The notes below the pieces were generated by a model. It was not told where the DNA came from, did not search any database, and saw nothing but the letters and a program-made list of their open reading frames with translations. Shown here piece by piece: positions 24,101 through 32,083 of a stretch of 35,850 nucleotides of DNA. Numbering within the stretch: position 1 is the stretch's first letter; the number at the start of each line of letters is the position of its first letter. The DNA lies in the NCBI GenBank assembly GCA_015060395.1, contig SUYP01000027.1, forward strand, positions 1 to 35,850, given 5' to 3'. The stretch comes from Bacteroidales bacterium. GTDB taxonomy: Bacteria > Bacteroidota > Bacteroidia > Bacteroidales > UBA932. The position numbers and the translations under genes are program-made.

Positions 24101-27100
24101 AATGTTAAAGCCGATCTCATTTCCAGCCTCATCTTTGATAGGATTGACGCTCTTGATGAAATTATCGGTTGGCAATGCTTCAACAATTGTCTTAATCGCA
24201 TCAATCTTAGTGTTTAATTCTGTCTCAAAATCTATTATGCGCTGCTGGAGAGCCTCATAAGTAGATGCCGCAGGAATTACATAAGACTTACCATTTGTGC
24301 GCTTCAATATAATATATGCTACTGGGGCATCTTTATTAGCGCCGTTTTCTGTAATCTGATTACCATTTTCATCAAGTTCTACCACATCCTCGAAGAAAGC
24401 ATCACCATCAGCACCAGGATTACCTGTCGCCTGGCCCAGAGGCTCTTCTTCCCAAGTCTTTCCATCGTCGTATGAAACATACCACTGGTTATTCTCGATC
24501 TTGAACTTTGGAGTAATACCAGAGGCGCCGGTAGCGCCGGTAGCTCCGGTGTCACCCTTTTCTCCGACAGCTTTGTACTGAGTAGGTTCGCCATTGATTA
24601 CCCAATAACCCTCCCCATTGATTTCAACGGTAGGAGTAGTTCCTGATTCTCCGGTAGCACCAGTTTCACCCTGATCACCCTTATCTCCCTTATCACCTTT
24701 CTCGCCGTGGTAGATTGTCACTTTACCGCTATACGCAAAGGTAAGGGTATATCCGATGACCTTGTCACCATCCTTAACTTCTTCAACGTCTGTGACATAG
24801 TCATTGTTCTCAAGAGCTGACACAGCTTTCTGAAGAGCGTCAACATCGGCGTTCAATTTATCGACATTTGACCGAATCAGTTCAATAAGCCACAAGGTAG
24901 GAATCCTATAGCCTGTGGTTTCAGAAGTCTTAAGGTATATATATGCAACATCAGAACCCAGATTGTCATTATCGGCATTAATCGGTTTTCCGTTGATATC
25001 GCATTCCAGGACATCGGTAAAGAAAGCATCACCGTCAGCACCAGGATTACCTGTCGCCTGGCCCAGAGGCTCTTTTTCCCAAGTCTTTCCATCGTCGTAT
25101 GAAACATACCACTTGCCGTCTCTGATCTCGAATTTCGGAGTAACTCCGTCTTCTCCGGCAGCTTTGTATCCTGTATCTTCACCACCGATATACCAATTTC
25201 CATCATCTCCGATCTCGATGCTCGGTGCAGTACCTTTATCACCCTTCTTACCGTGATAGATGTAGATCACGTCATTATCTGTGCCTTCGTCAGGGCCATC
25301 GGTAAGAACCAGTTTATAACCGATTTCAACACCGTCTTCCTGTACAGGACTGTAGCTGATGATGTGCTGCTTCTGTTCGATTGCAGCAACAGCATCCTGA
25401 AGTGCCTCCACATTCGTATTAACCGCACTGACAAGACCTTCAAGTCTCTGAATTTCCTCCTGAGTAGGAATGAGGTATGAAGGATTATCGTATGGATCAT
25501 CATTACCATCGGTAAGGACAATTCTAAGATATGCAACATAATTCACATCTGCTCCGAATGCGTCCTTTTTAACCTCATAAACTCCGGCAAACATAGAATC
25601 GCCTTTCTCACCCTGAGGACCCTGCGGGCCTGTCTCGCCCTGATCTCCCTGGTCACCTTGTGGGCCCTGTGGGCCTTGGTCACCGGTTGCCTGGCCTACC
25701 TTGGTCCAAGTCTTTTCCTCGTCATAAGATACATACCAGTATCCCTCTTCAATCTTGAACTTTGGAGTAACACCAGCTTCACCCTGTTCTCCTTCTGCAC
25801 CTACAGCTACGACAGGCTTACCGTTCTGATCAGTCACGATACTCCAACTTGAACCACCGTCAACGGACATTTCCCAGTAGAAGGTATTGGTGTTGATTCT
25901 GAGCAATGGGGTAATTCCCTGGGCTCCTGTTTCACCCTGGATTCCCTGGTCACCCTGATCACCCTTGTCACCCTTCTGACCATGATAGATGATCACTGGG
26001 TTCTGCCTGTTGGCAAATGTAATCTGGTAACCGATTACAGTAAGGCCATCTGCGCTCTTCAGTTCTTTGATATCGGTAATATAATCCCTGTCTTCAAGTG
26101 CCTCTACAGTTGCCTGAAGAGCCTCGATATTGCTATTGAGCTCATTAGCCCTCTTATTGAGCTTATCGGATGTGTACTTGGTAGGGATTGTGTAAGTAGG
26201 GTTATCCTCGTCGGTCTCAGGAGTATCATCGACAAGTACAAGGACGATGTAGGTAATCTGCTCTACACCCTTCTCATCTGTCTCGGTGATGGTCTCAACA
26301 TTCTTGAAGAAAGCGTCACCGTCTGCACCGGCAGCTCCGGTGTCTCCGGTCTCACCCTTGTCTCCGGTCGCCTGACCTGCGTCAGTCCACTCGCCACCTT
26401 CGCTGTACTGAACATACCAGCGGCCGTTCTCGATCTTGAACTGAGGAGTGAAGCCTGTGGCTCCGGTCTCACCGGTGTCGCCCTTGTCACCAGTAGCCTG
26501 GCCAACCTCTATCCACTCGCCACCTTCACTATTCTGAATATACCAGAGGCCGTTCTCAATCTTAAGCTTAGGAGTAAAGCCGGTAGCACCGGTCTCACCC
26601 TTCTCACCATGATAGATGACCTTCTCGCCACCCTTGGCGAATGTGAGCTTGTAACCTATTACATTACCTGCGTCATCTGTAACATCAGCCACGCTGACAA
26701 CATAGTCATTGTTCTGAAGGGCTGCAACCGCTGCCTGAAGAGCCTCGATATTGCTGTTGAGCTCATTAGCCCTCTTATTGAGTTTATCAGTGGTGTACTT
26801 GGTAGGGATTGTGTAAGTAGGGTTATCCTCGTCGGTATCAGGAGTATCATCGACAAGTACAAGGACGATGTAGGTAATCTGCTCTACACCCTTCTCATCT
26901 GTCTCGGTGAGGGTCTCAACATTCTTGAAGAAAGCGTCACCGTCTGCACCGGCAGCTCCGGTGTCTCCGGTCTCACCCTTGTCTCCGGTAGCCTGGCCTG
27001 CCTCGATCCACTCGCCACCTTCGCTGTACTGAACATACCAGCGGCCGTTCTCGATCTTGAACTGAGGAGTGAAGCCTGTCTCACCGGTCTCACCCTTATC

Positions 27101-30100
27101 ACCCTTTTCTCCAAGAGCTTTGTATTCTGTTTTAGTTCCATCTATCACCCAATAGCCATCATCGCTGATTGTAACCACTGGAGAATGTCCGGCCTCACCG
27201 GTAGCACCAGTTTCACCCTGATCACCCTTGTCACCCTTCTTTCCATGATAGATGACCTTCTCGCCACCCTTGGCGAATGTGAGCTTGTAACCTATTACAT
27301 TACCTGCGTCATCTGTAACATCAGCCACGCTGACAACATAGTCATTGTTCTGAAGGGCTGCAACCGCTGCCTGAAGAGCCTCGATATTGCTGTTGAGCTC
27401 ATTAGCCCTCTTATTGAGTTTATCAGTGGTGTACTTGGTAGGGATTGTGTAAGTAGGGTTATCCTCGTCGGTATCAGGAGTATCATCGACAAGTACAAGG
27501 ACGATGTAGGTAATCTGCTCTACACCCTTCTCATCTGTCTCGGTGAGGGTCTCAACATTCTTGAAGAAAGCGTCACCGTCTGCACCGGCAGCTCCGGTGT
27601 CTCCGGTCTCACCCTTGTCTCCGGTAGCCTGGCCTGCCTCGATCCACTCGCCACCTTCGCTGTACTGAACATACCAGCGGCCGTTCTCGATCTTGAACTG
27701 AGGAGTGAAGCCTGTCTCACCGGTCTCACCCTTATCACCCTTTTCTCCAAGAGCTTTGTATTCTGTTTTAGTTCCATCTATCACCCAATAGCCATCATCG
27801 CTGATTGTAACCACTGGAGAATGTCCGGCCTCACCGGTAGCACCAGTTTCACCCTGATCACCCTTGTCACCCTTCTTTCCATGATAGATGACCTTCTCGC
27901 CACCCTTGGCGAATGTGAGCTTGTAACCTATTACATTGCCTGCATCATCTGTAACATCAGCCACGCTGACAACATAGTCATTGTTCTGAAGGGCTGCAAA
28001 CGCTGCCTGAAGAGCCTCGATATTGCTGTTGAGCTCGTTTATCTTCTCATAAGCCTTTGCTGTAAGCAGAGTTATGGTAGTCTCACCGTCTGCAAGCGTG
28101 AGGGTCACGTAAAGGCCGTCCTCTGAGGTGCTGATTCCGTCCTTTGCGAAGATCGAATCTCCGTCCTCACCATCCTCACCTTTGTCACCCTTCTCTCCAA
28201 GGGCCTTGACGCCTGTATCTGTCCACGAAATACCATTATCGGTAGAGATCTCCCAGTTCATAGTATCACGGTTGATCTGGACCTTAGGTGCAACAGCGTC
28301 CTTTCCGGCCGCTCCATCCTTACCTTCTGCCCTTATCATCTTGCCGGATGCATCCTTCAGGAATTCTCCATCGAGAGTCCAATAGTACTGGTCATCACCG
28401 CCGTTTGCCTTTTCCCAGATCTGTATGCCGATCTGTGGAGTCTTTCCGTCCTTGATTGTAGCTGAAGTGCCGTCGCTGAACTTGATGGTGTAACCGTCAG
28501 AAAGAGTCACGACCTCTGTCACATACACCATTCCCTCGAGGCCCTCGACTGTACTTTCGAGGGCTGACAAAGCCTTCTGGATAGCTTCGATATTGCTCTC
28601 AGCCTCTGCCACACGCTTTGCAAGCTTCTCAAATGCCGCAGCTGTAGGCACCTTGATAGGCTCCTTGGTCTCATCCACGAAGTAGAAAACATAGTAGTCG
28701 CCTTCTTCCACTACTTCCTTGAAGTATGGATCGCCGTCCTTACCATCATCACCAGGCTTGCCGTCTTCACCGGTAGCCTTTATTCCTGTTGATGTCCATT
28801 CGCCGTCTCCGTACTTGATCTCCCACTCGTTGGTGGTCTGGTTGATCCTCACCTCTGGGGTTACGCCTGGCTTGCCGTCCTTGCCCTGAAGCGGGATAAG
28901 CTTTCCGTCGCTGTCCTTCAATGGCTCGCCATCGATAGTCCAGTACCAGGTATCGGTGTCTGCGTCATATTCTGCGCCGACAACAGTGCCGTTATAGCCG
29001 TCGAGACCGTTCTTGATGGTTCTCTTTCTTGTAGTCTCTTTGAGCTGGCCGTCTTCACCGATGCTGTACTTCACGAATGTGATTTCATAGCCTGTGAGGA
29101 CAAGTCCGTCATAGAGTTCTGTAACGTCCTTGATGTACTCGGCGTTCTGGATTGCGTTCACGATTGTGCTCAATGCCTGGAACTGAGCGGCCAGGGCATC
29201 GATCTGCTTCTGAAGCTCTCCGATCACATAGTCCGTAGGGATCTTGTAGCAAGGATTGTTGGTATCATCATCATCATCGTCGTTGAGAGTGATGACGATA
29301 TATGACACGATAGGCCTGCCCAGGTTATCCTTGAGGACATTGCCCTTCTCGTCGGTTGCATATTCCTCTGTCACAGACTTGAAGAATGCATCGCCGTCTG
29401 CACCGGCTGGGCCCTGCTGGCCTGGTTCACCCGGTTGTCCTGGTTCACCCGGCTGGCCTGGTTCTCCCGGCTGGCCCGGTTCGCCAGGAAGGCCTGGCTC
29501 GCCCTGCTCACCCTTGTCGCCTGTAGCCTGTCCGATATTGCTCCAGCTGTTACCGCCGTCTGTAGAAATCCACCAGAAGCCGCCCTCGATCTTGAGCTGA
29601 GGAGCTATAGCATCCTTTCCGTCTTCGCCGTCTTCGCCGTCTTTTCCGTCTTCACCGTCTTTTCCGTCTTCACCATCCTTTCCATCCTTAGGGAGCGGAA
29701 TAGGATTACCGTCTGCGTCAAGTATGAATTCATCGTTGGATGTCCAGCAAAGGCCAAATTCAGGATGTTCCTTCACTCCGATCTTTGCGCTCTGGCCGTT
29801 CTGGCCGGCCTTGCCGTGGTAGATGTTCTTGTCACCTGACTTGGCGAAATGAAGGGTATATCCGATCAGTTCACCGGTCTGGTCGTTGTAGATGTCTGTT
29901 ACACCTGTGATATAGTCATTGTCCTGCAGGGCTGATACGATCTCCTGAAGAGACTCGAAGTTGCTGTTGATCTGCTGCACATAATCTGCAAGCTCCTGAT
30001 ATGCCATCCAGGTCGGAACAAGTATCTGAGTACCGTCCACGAGCGTGAAGATCACATAGTAGTCGCTTGTGATATAGTCGATTCCGTTTTCTGCAAAGAT

Positions 30101-31369
30101 CGAGTCACCCGCAGCTCCTGCAGAACCGTTCTCGCCGGTAGCCTTTCCGAGCTGTGTCCACTTGTCATCACCGTAGGATACATACCAGTATCCGTCCTCG
30201 ATCTTGAACTGAGGAGTCTTTCCGTCCTTACCGTCGGTTCCATCCTCACCGTCTGTACCGGCATCACCTGTAGTCTTGACCTTGTTGCCGTTCTCGTCGA
30301 GGAGCCATTCTCCGTCAACGGTCCAGTAGTAAAGACCGTCACCGCCGTCCTCTGTCTTCCAGATCTTTACTCCGATTACAGGAGTATGTCCGTCCTCACC
30401 GTCTTCACCTGGTGTACCAGGGACTCCTGCTCCACCGGTGGCACCGTTATATATGGTCACGTCTCCGGCATATGCAAATCGGAGTGTATATCCGACCACA
30501 TTGCCTTCAGCGTCCTTGATTTCAGTCACTTTCTGAACATAATCATTGGTTTCGAGTGCCTCTAAGGCCTTCTGAAGCGCTGTTATGTTGCTGTTGAGCT
30601 TCTTGATCTCATCCGAAAGAATCTGATGAGACTCCCACGTAGGGAACTTTATGACTGTCTCGCCGTCAGCAAGTGTCAGTTCCACCCACTGATCGTTATA
30701 TTCTATCTTACTGAATATAGAGTCTCCGTCAGTACCTGATGTTCCGTCGTTTCCGGTTGCCTTTCCGAGACGCTCCCAGGTCTTGCCATTGTCATATGAG
30801 ACATACCAGTAGTCATTTTCTATCTTGAGCTGCGGAGTCACGCCGTCCTTTCCATCGGCACCGGCCGCTCCGTCCTGACCAGGTTTTCCGTCCTCACCGT
30901 CTTCTCCGTCTGCACCTGGCGCACCATCCTGACCAGCAGCGAAAACCTTTTCTCCCTTGCTGTCAAGCATAAATTCTCCGTCGATAGTCCAGTACCACCT
31001 TCCGTCGGTGTCCTGTTTTACTCCTATCACCGGAGTCGATCCGTCCTTACCTGCAGCACCGGTAGCTCCATCCTCTCCGTGATAGATCTTCACGCTGCCG
31101 CTCTGGGTGAATGTTATTTCATAGCCTATTACCTGTCCGCCCTCTGTGATAGGAGTGATATCCTCCACATAATCATTCTTCTGCATTGCATCAACTATGC
31201 TCTGGAGTGAGGATATATTAGTGTTTGTCACCTTGCAGAGGGAGTCCAGACGAGCCTTTATGTCATCAAGTTCAGTATGTATCTCATAGAGTTCCTCACG
31301 AAACATATTCGTACAGCTGCAGCAGAGGAACAGTACAGATACCCATATTACCGTCAGAATCCTTTTCAT
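21194..31369 (-). CDS. giant collagen-like modular surface lipoprotein with FISUMP C-terminus
   Basis: A 3391-aa protein. The lipoprotein signal MKRILTVIWVSVLFLCCSC (Cys 16, 17 and 19) leads into a short coiled coil. About 13 tandem modules follow (residues about 20-2790). Each has a helical heptad segment (NSNIEALQ..ALxxNDY), a strand hairpin ending KxIYHG, a Gly-X-Y tract (GDKGETG..., GEPGQPGEPG...), then paired strands of the form FKIExGxWYVSY and IPTxxxx. The heptad-plus-YHG head matches the domain annotated as PL29 family lyase N-terminal/DUF4988. No lyase domain follows. Residues about 2795-3020 hold two beta domains resembling BACON-type repeats. The end (about 3050-3391) is a Fib_succ_major/FISUMP domain: LFYQWGRKDPF, HDPCPAGYKVP and final LQVRCVAE. 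It is probably a trimeric surface fibre; this is inferred from Gly-X-Y and coiled coils. It follows the DUF3575 gene by 21 bases. Confidence 0.85.
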   Translation of the reverse strand: MKRILTVIWVSVLFLCCSCTNMFREELYEIHTELDDIKARLDSLCKVTNTNISSLQSIVDAMQKNDYVEDITPITEGGQVIGYEITFTQSGSVKIYHGEDGATGAAGKDGSTPVIGVKQDTDGRWYWTIDGEFMLDSKGEKVFAAGQDGAPGADGEDGEDGKPGQDGAAGADGKDGVTPQLKIENDYWYVSYDNGKTWERLGKATGNDGTSGTDGDSIFSKIEYNDQWVELTLADGETVIKFPTWESHQILSDEIKKLNSNITALQKALEALETNDYVQKVTEIKDAEGNVVGYTLRFAYAGDVTIYNGATGGAGVPGTPGEDGEDGHTPVIGVKIWKTEDGGDGLYYWTVDGEWLLDENGNKVKTTGDAGTDGEDGTDGKDGKTPQFKIEDGYWYVSYGDDKWTQLGKATGENGSAGAAGDSIFAENGIDYITSDYYVIFTLVDGTQILVPTWMAYQELADYVQQINSNFESLQEIVSALQDNDYITGVTDIYNDQTGELIGYTLHFAKSGDKNIYHGKAGQNGQSAKIGVKEHPEFGLCWTSNDEFILDADGNPIPLPKDGKDGEDGKDGEDGKDGEDGEDGKDAIAPQLKIEGGFWWISTDGGNSWSNIGQATGDKGEQGEPGLPGEPGQPGEPGQPGEPGQPGEPGQQGPAGADGDAFFKSVTEEYATDEKGNVLKDNLGRPIVSYIVITLNDDDDDDTNNPCYKIPTDYVIGELQKQIDALAAQFQALSTIVNAIQNAEYIKDVTELYDGLVLTGYEITFVKYSIGEDGQLKETTRKRTIKNGLDGYNGTVVGAEYDADTDTWYWTIDGEPLKDSDGKLIPLQGKDGKPGVTPEVRINQTTNEWEIKYGDGEWTSTGIKATGEDGKPGDDGKDGDPYFKEVVEEGDYYVFYFVDETKEPIKVPTAAAFEKLAKRVAEAESNIEAIQKALSALESTVEGLEGMVYVTEVVTLSDGYTIKFSDGTSATIKDGKTPQIGIQIWEKANGGDDQYYWTLDGEFLKDASGKMIRAEGKDGAAGKDAVAPKVQINRDTMNWEISTDNGISWTDTGVKALGEKGDKGEDGEDGDSIFAKDGISTSEDGLYVTLTLADGETTITLLTAKAYEKINELNSNIEALQAAFAALQNNDYVVSVADVTDDAGNVIGYKLTFAKGGEKVIYHGKKGDKGDQGETGATGEAGHSPVVTISDDGYWVIDGTKTEYKALGEKGDKGETGETGFTPQFKIENGRWYVQYSEGGEWIEAGQATGDKGETGDTGAAGADGDAFFKNVETLTETDEKGVEQITYIVLVLVDDTPDTDEDNPTYTIPTKYTTDKLNKRANELNSNIEALQAAVAALQNNDYVVSVADVTDDAGNVIGYKLTFAKGGEKVIYHGKKGDKGDQGETGATGEAGHSPVVTISDDGYWVIDGTKTEYKALGEKGDKGETGETGFTPQFKIENGRWYVQYSEGGEWIEAGQATGDKGETGDTGAAGADGDAFFKNVETLTETDEKGVEQITYIVLVLVDDTPDTDEDNPTYTIPTKYTTDKLNKRANELNSNIEALQAAVAALQNNDYVVSVADVTDDAGNVIGYKLTFAKGGEKVIYHGEKGETGATGFTPKLKIENGLWYIQNSEGGEWIEVGQATGDKGDTGETGATGFTPQFKIENGRWYVQYSEGGEWTDAGQATGDKGETGDTGAAGADGDAFFKNVETITETDEKGVEQITYIVLVLVDDTPETDEDNPTYTIPTKYTSDKLNKRANELNSNIEALQATVEALEDRDYITDIKELKSADGLTVIGYQITFANRQNPVIIYHGQKGDKGDQGDQGIQGETGAQGITPLLRINTNTFYWEMSVDGGSSWSIVTDQNGKPVVAVGAEGEQGEAGVTPKFKIEEGYWYVSYDEEKTWTKVGQATGDQGPQGPQGDQGDQGETGPQGPQGEKGDSMFAGVYEVKKDAFGADVNYVAYLRIVLTDGNDDPYDNPSYLIPTQEEIQRLEGLVSAVNTNVEALQDAVAAIEQKQHIISYSPVQEDGVEIGYKLVLTDGPDEGTDNDVIYIYHGKKGDKGTAPSIEIGDDGNWYIGGEDTGYKAAGEDGVTPKFEIRDGKWYVSYDDGKTWEKEPLGQATGNPGADGDAFFTDVLECDINGKPINADNDNLGSDVAYIYLKTSETTGYRIPTLWLIELIRSNVDKLNADVDALQKAVSALENNDYVTDVEEVKDGDKVIGYTLTFAYSGKVTIYHGEKGDKGDKGDQGETGATGESGTTPTVEINGEGYWVINGEPTQYKAVGEKGDTGATGATGASGITPKFKIENNQWYVSYDDGKTWEEEPLGQATGNPGADGDAFFEDVVELDENGNQITENGANKDAPVAYIILKRTNGKSYVIPAASTYEALQQRIIDFETELNTKIDAIKTIVEALPTDNFIKSVNPIKDEAGNEIGFNIVFNDNSSYDITPGEDGEDGEGHFVRINEETNEWEYSVNGTEWTSMGVKATGSTPELRIDENGYWDVYIDGKLFKDNLGKAWYQPQFEYDSETGILKVSYDGETWTEIGNVKGSEGPTGPQGPQGETGPQGPQGDSWFSGVTALNKNAQTASENDVIYYLQVTLSATGQTITIPTQEAIKEIKQKIDEMDKTIETFSNLLKAMDRTFVKSVEPVYHANTTTILGYKISTVTVDDEGNITPDTSYIYNSTYVLPYLDDKDEWMWQIYALDYIDEETGRPIFKLVDTISVAGTQFVPKLAYYQGKIWVSKEEAKQDNPEGEENAWTVLCTIDDGLNVGDTNAGGISGITTDGAKVTISFKDTEKTIELMKWMGEATISFTTTGSDGYVWAKQTTGYEATVTFDVTGSFVETPSPKATCEGNWITVGKVNAAGSSEGTYSFSVTVKPTTAYDGDTQNEGKLTIYVPYYGTTCIEQIGLKSEGIGNLGVNSVVIKEKEGNESDLTVSFTTKENLGWNEDETARKPLTVNVKYKSGGEDWLSIGSVTQDNNGLIEQKINMKQYIVTDAAQKDDYRECTLAVFTPSGCLATEVNLRQNAYHFAAEDYTDLAQTEGPANCYIINEKGKYKIPLCRGNDRTNKIEGQLYDELVFTDQDQNEIIVDAIYGDYLYFVVDAGNTTLYDGNSIISVKNGSNNIVWSWHLWLNGNVNNSLGAFDAKTRGLFYQWGRKDPFSQSGKTFDGITKTPSMDLAIANPNTFYKNWTPGDDNWSSEKTIHDPCPAGYKVPSTTSWKTSNDDVYTGQDTWWGGTTDAEVNAAYYKYNHNPEIYYPFGYLKADDGKMLISQADKYLDGSYSGTIENFDFYPSVGDTRYVDPKFDLYYYKFMGASWSNDKATSLYYTYISPDYALVYGIQKYEKTGYLGMGREWKPYPDEVNEDRTDKVLSAFRPLVPREFDNAYTGLSAANGLQVRCVAE
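26608..28036 (-). repeat. 636-bp tandem repeat inside the collagen-like gene
   Basis: Two adjacent 636-bp units (26608-27243 and 27244-27879) read as identical by eye, each encoding 212 residues from the heptad segment through the Gly-X-Y tract. A third, partial copy continues from 27880 to about 28036 with scattered changes. 636 is a multiple of 3, so gain or loss of a unit keeps the frame. Corresponding residues are about 1164-1588. Confidence 0.85.
29421..29510 (-). repeat. 18-bp tandem repeats encoding Gly-Glu-Pro-Gly-Gln-Pro
   Basis: Five successive 18-bp units of the form CCTGGTTCACCCGGCTGG (on the plus strand) encode GEPGQP-type triplets, residues about 620-650 of the collagen-like protein. 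Units 1-3 are nearly identical and units 4-5 have drifted. A second microrepeat of 9-bp units at about 29615-29690 encodes GKDGED-type triplets. Confidence 0.8.
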
Positions 31370-31390
31370 AATTCCAAATAAGGTTTAATT

Positions 31391-31981
31391 CTAAAACACA
31401 TACATTATAGATAACGACAATTCGTCGATAAAAAAGAAGTTTCTCGCACCGCTATCCAGCAGTTCTCTGCTGGAAACAGTACGGTAGCGTGCATATTCGA
31501 GGTGTCTGCCACCCCAAGCGCCTCCGCCTAATTCAAGGTTCAGGTGCTCATTCAGCATAAATGTATATCCGAACAGCAATCCTGCACCAACGCTTCTGCC
31601 CTCAAAAAGTTTCGGACGCAGCACGCCTGTCTCCTGGAAATCGAGATATCGCACCCTCGCTCCGAGCCACCATCCCGAATTAACATACCATAGCCAATAA
31701 CGGCAGCCCAGATAGGCCGTCGTCTGATTGTTATATACAGGCATTCCTGACTGAGTGTTGAACTTCCAGGGATTGTATTTTCCTCCTAAGTGGAGCGAGA
31801 CGTGCTGAGATAGGCTCATTCCCGCCTCGACATTCACAGTGCCGAAGTTCGCCCACTCAAGCATATTTGTACTCAGCGAGAACTTTTGTGCGTCGGCACG
31901 ATGTGTCAGGCAGCATAGAAGGGTCGCGAGCAATATCGCTCTCAGGATCAGATTACGTATCTTATGCATCTGATTTGTCAT
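31391..31981 (-). CDS. DUF3575 outer-membrane protein
   Basis: A 196-aa secreted protein. From ATG 31981 (or the Met 12 bases further in, 31969) the signal peptide runs to HRADA, cleaved before QKF. The mature protein begins KFSLSTNMLEWANFGTVNVE and continues SLSQHVSLHLGGKYNPW and then GCRYWLWYVNSGWWLGARVR, the pattern of the DUF3575 family. It ends in strands (DELSLSIMYVF) with a terminal Phe, which suits a small beta-barrel. DUF3575 genes are regularly found in Bacteroidales fimbrial operons, next to fimbrillin and OmpA-like genes. Here its neighbour is instead a collagen-like lipoprotein 21 bases downstream on the same strand, so the two are almost certainly co-transcribed. It may anchor or help export that protein; that is inference. 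Confidence 0.8.
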   Translation of the reverse strand: MTNQMHKIRNLILRAILLATLLCCLTHRADAQKFSLSTNMLEWANFGTVNVEAGMSLSQHVSLHLGGKYNPWKFNTQSGMPVYNNQTTAYLGCRYWLWYVNSGWWLGARVRYLDFQETGVLRPKLFEGRSVGAGLLFGYTFMLNEHLNLELGGGAWGGRHLEYARYRTVSSRELLDSGARNFFFIDELSLSIMYVF

Positions 31982-32014
31982 TTTTTCATCTAGGATGGAT
32001 TTCTTCTTAAGAAT

Positions 32015-32045
32015 TTAAAAGAGGCCCGCCTAAAAGGCAGGCCTC
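32015..32045 (-). terminator. rho-independent terminator after the large coiled-coil gene
   Basis: On the minus strand GAGGCCTGCC pairs with GGCGGGCCTC (10 bp with one G-U) around a TTTTA loop and is followed by TTTTAAATTC. It separates the coiled-coil gene from the DUF3575/collagen operon. No clear promoter is visible in the 33 bases between it and the DUF3575 start, so the downstream genes may depend on partial read-through. Confidence 0.75.
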
Positions 32046-32083
32046 GATTATTCAGTAGTGATCGTCAGATCACGGAGTTTCAA

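Noticed and set aside
25982..28126. 714-codon open frame on the plus strand opposite the collagen-like gene
   Set aside because: It is antisense to the 636-bp repeats, repeats its own text with the same period, shows no start context or family motif, and arises because the Gly/Asp/Glu-rich repeat avoids stops in this frame.
21194..31369. CRISPR-like or satellite array
   Set aside because: The repeats are in-frame coding units of 18, 9 and 636 bp translating to Gly-X-Y and domain modules; there are no spacer-type unique sequences of constant length.
21194..31369. polysaccharide lyase (PL29) activity
   Set aside because: Only the N-terminal-type module is recognisable, repeated about 13 times; no catalytic lyase domain is seen.
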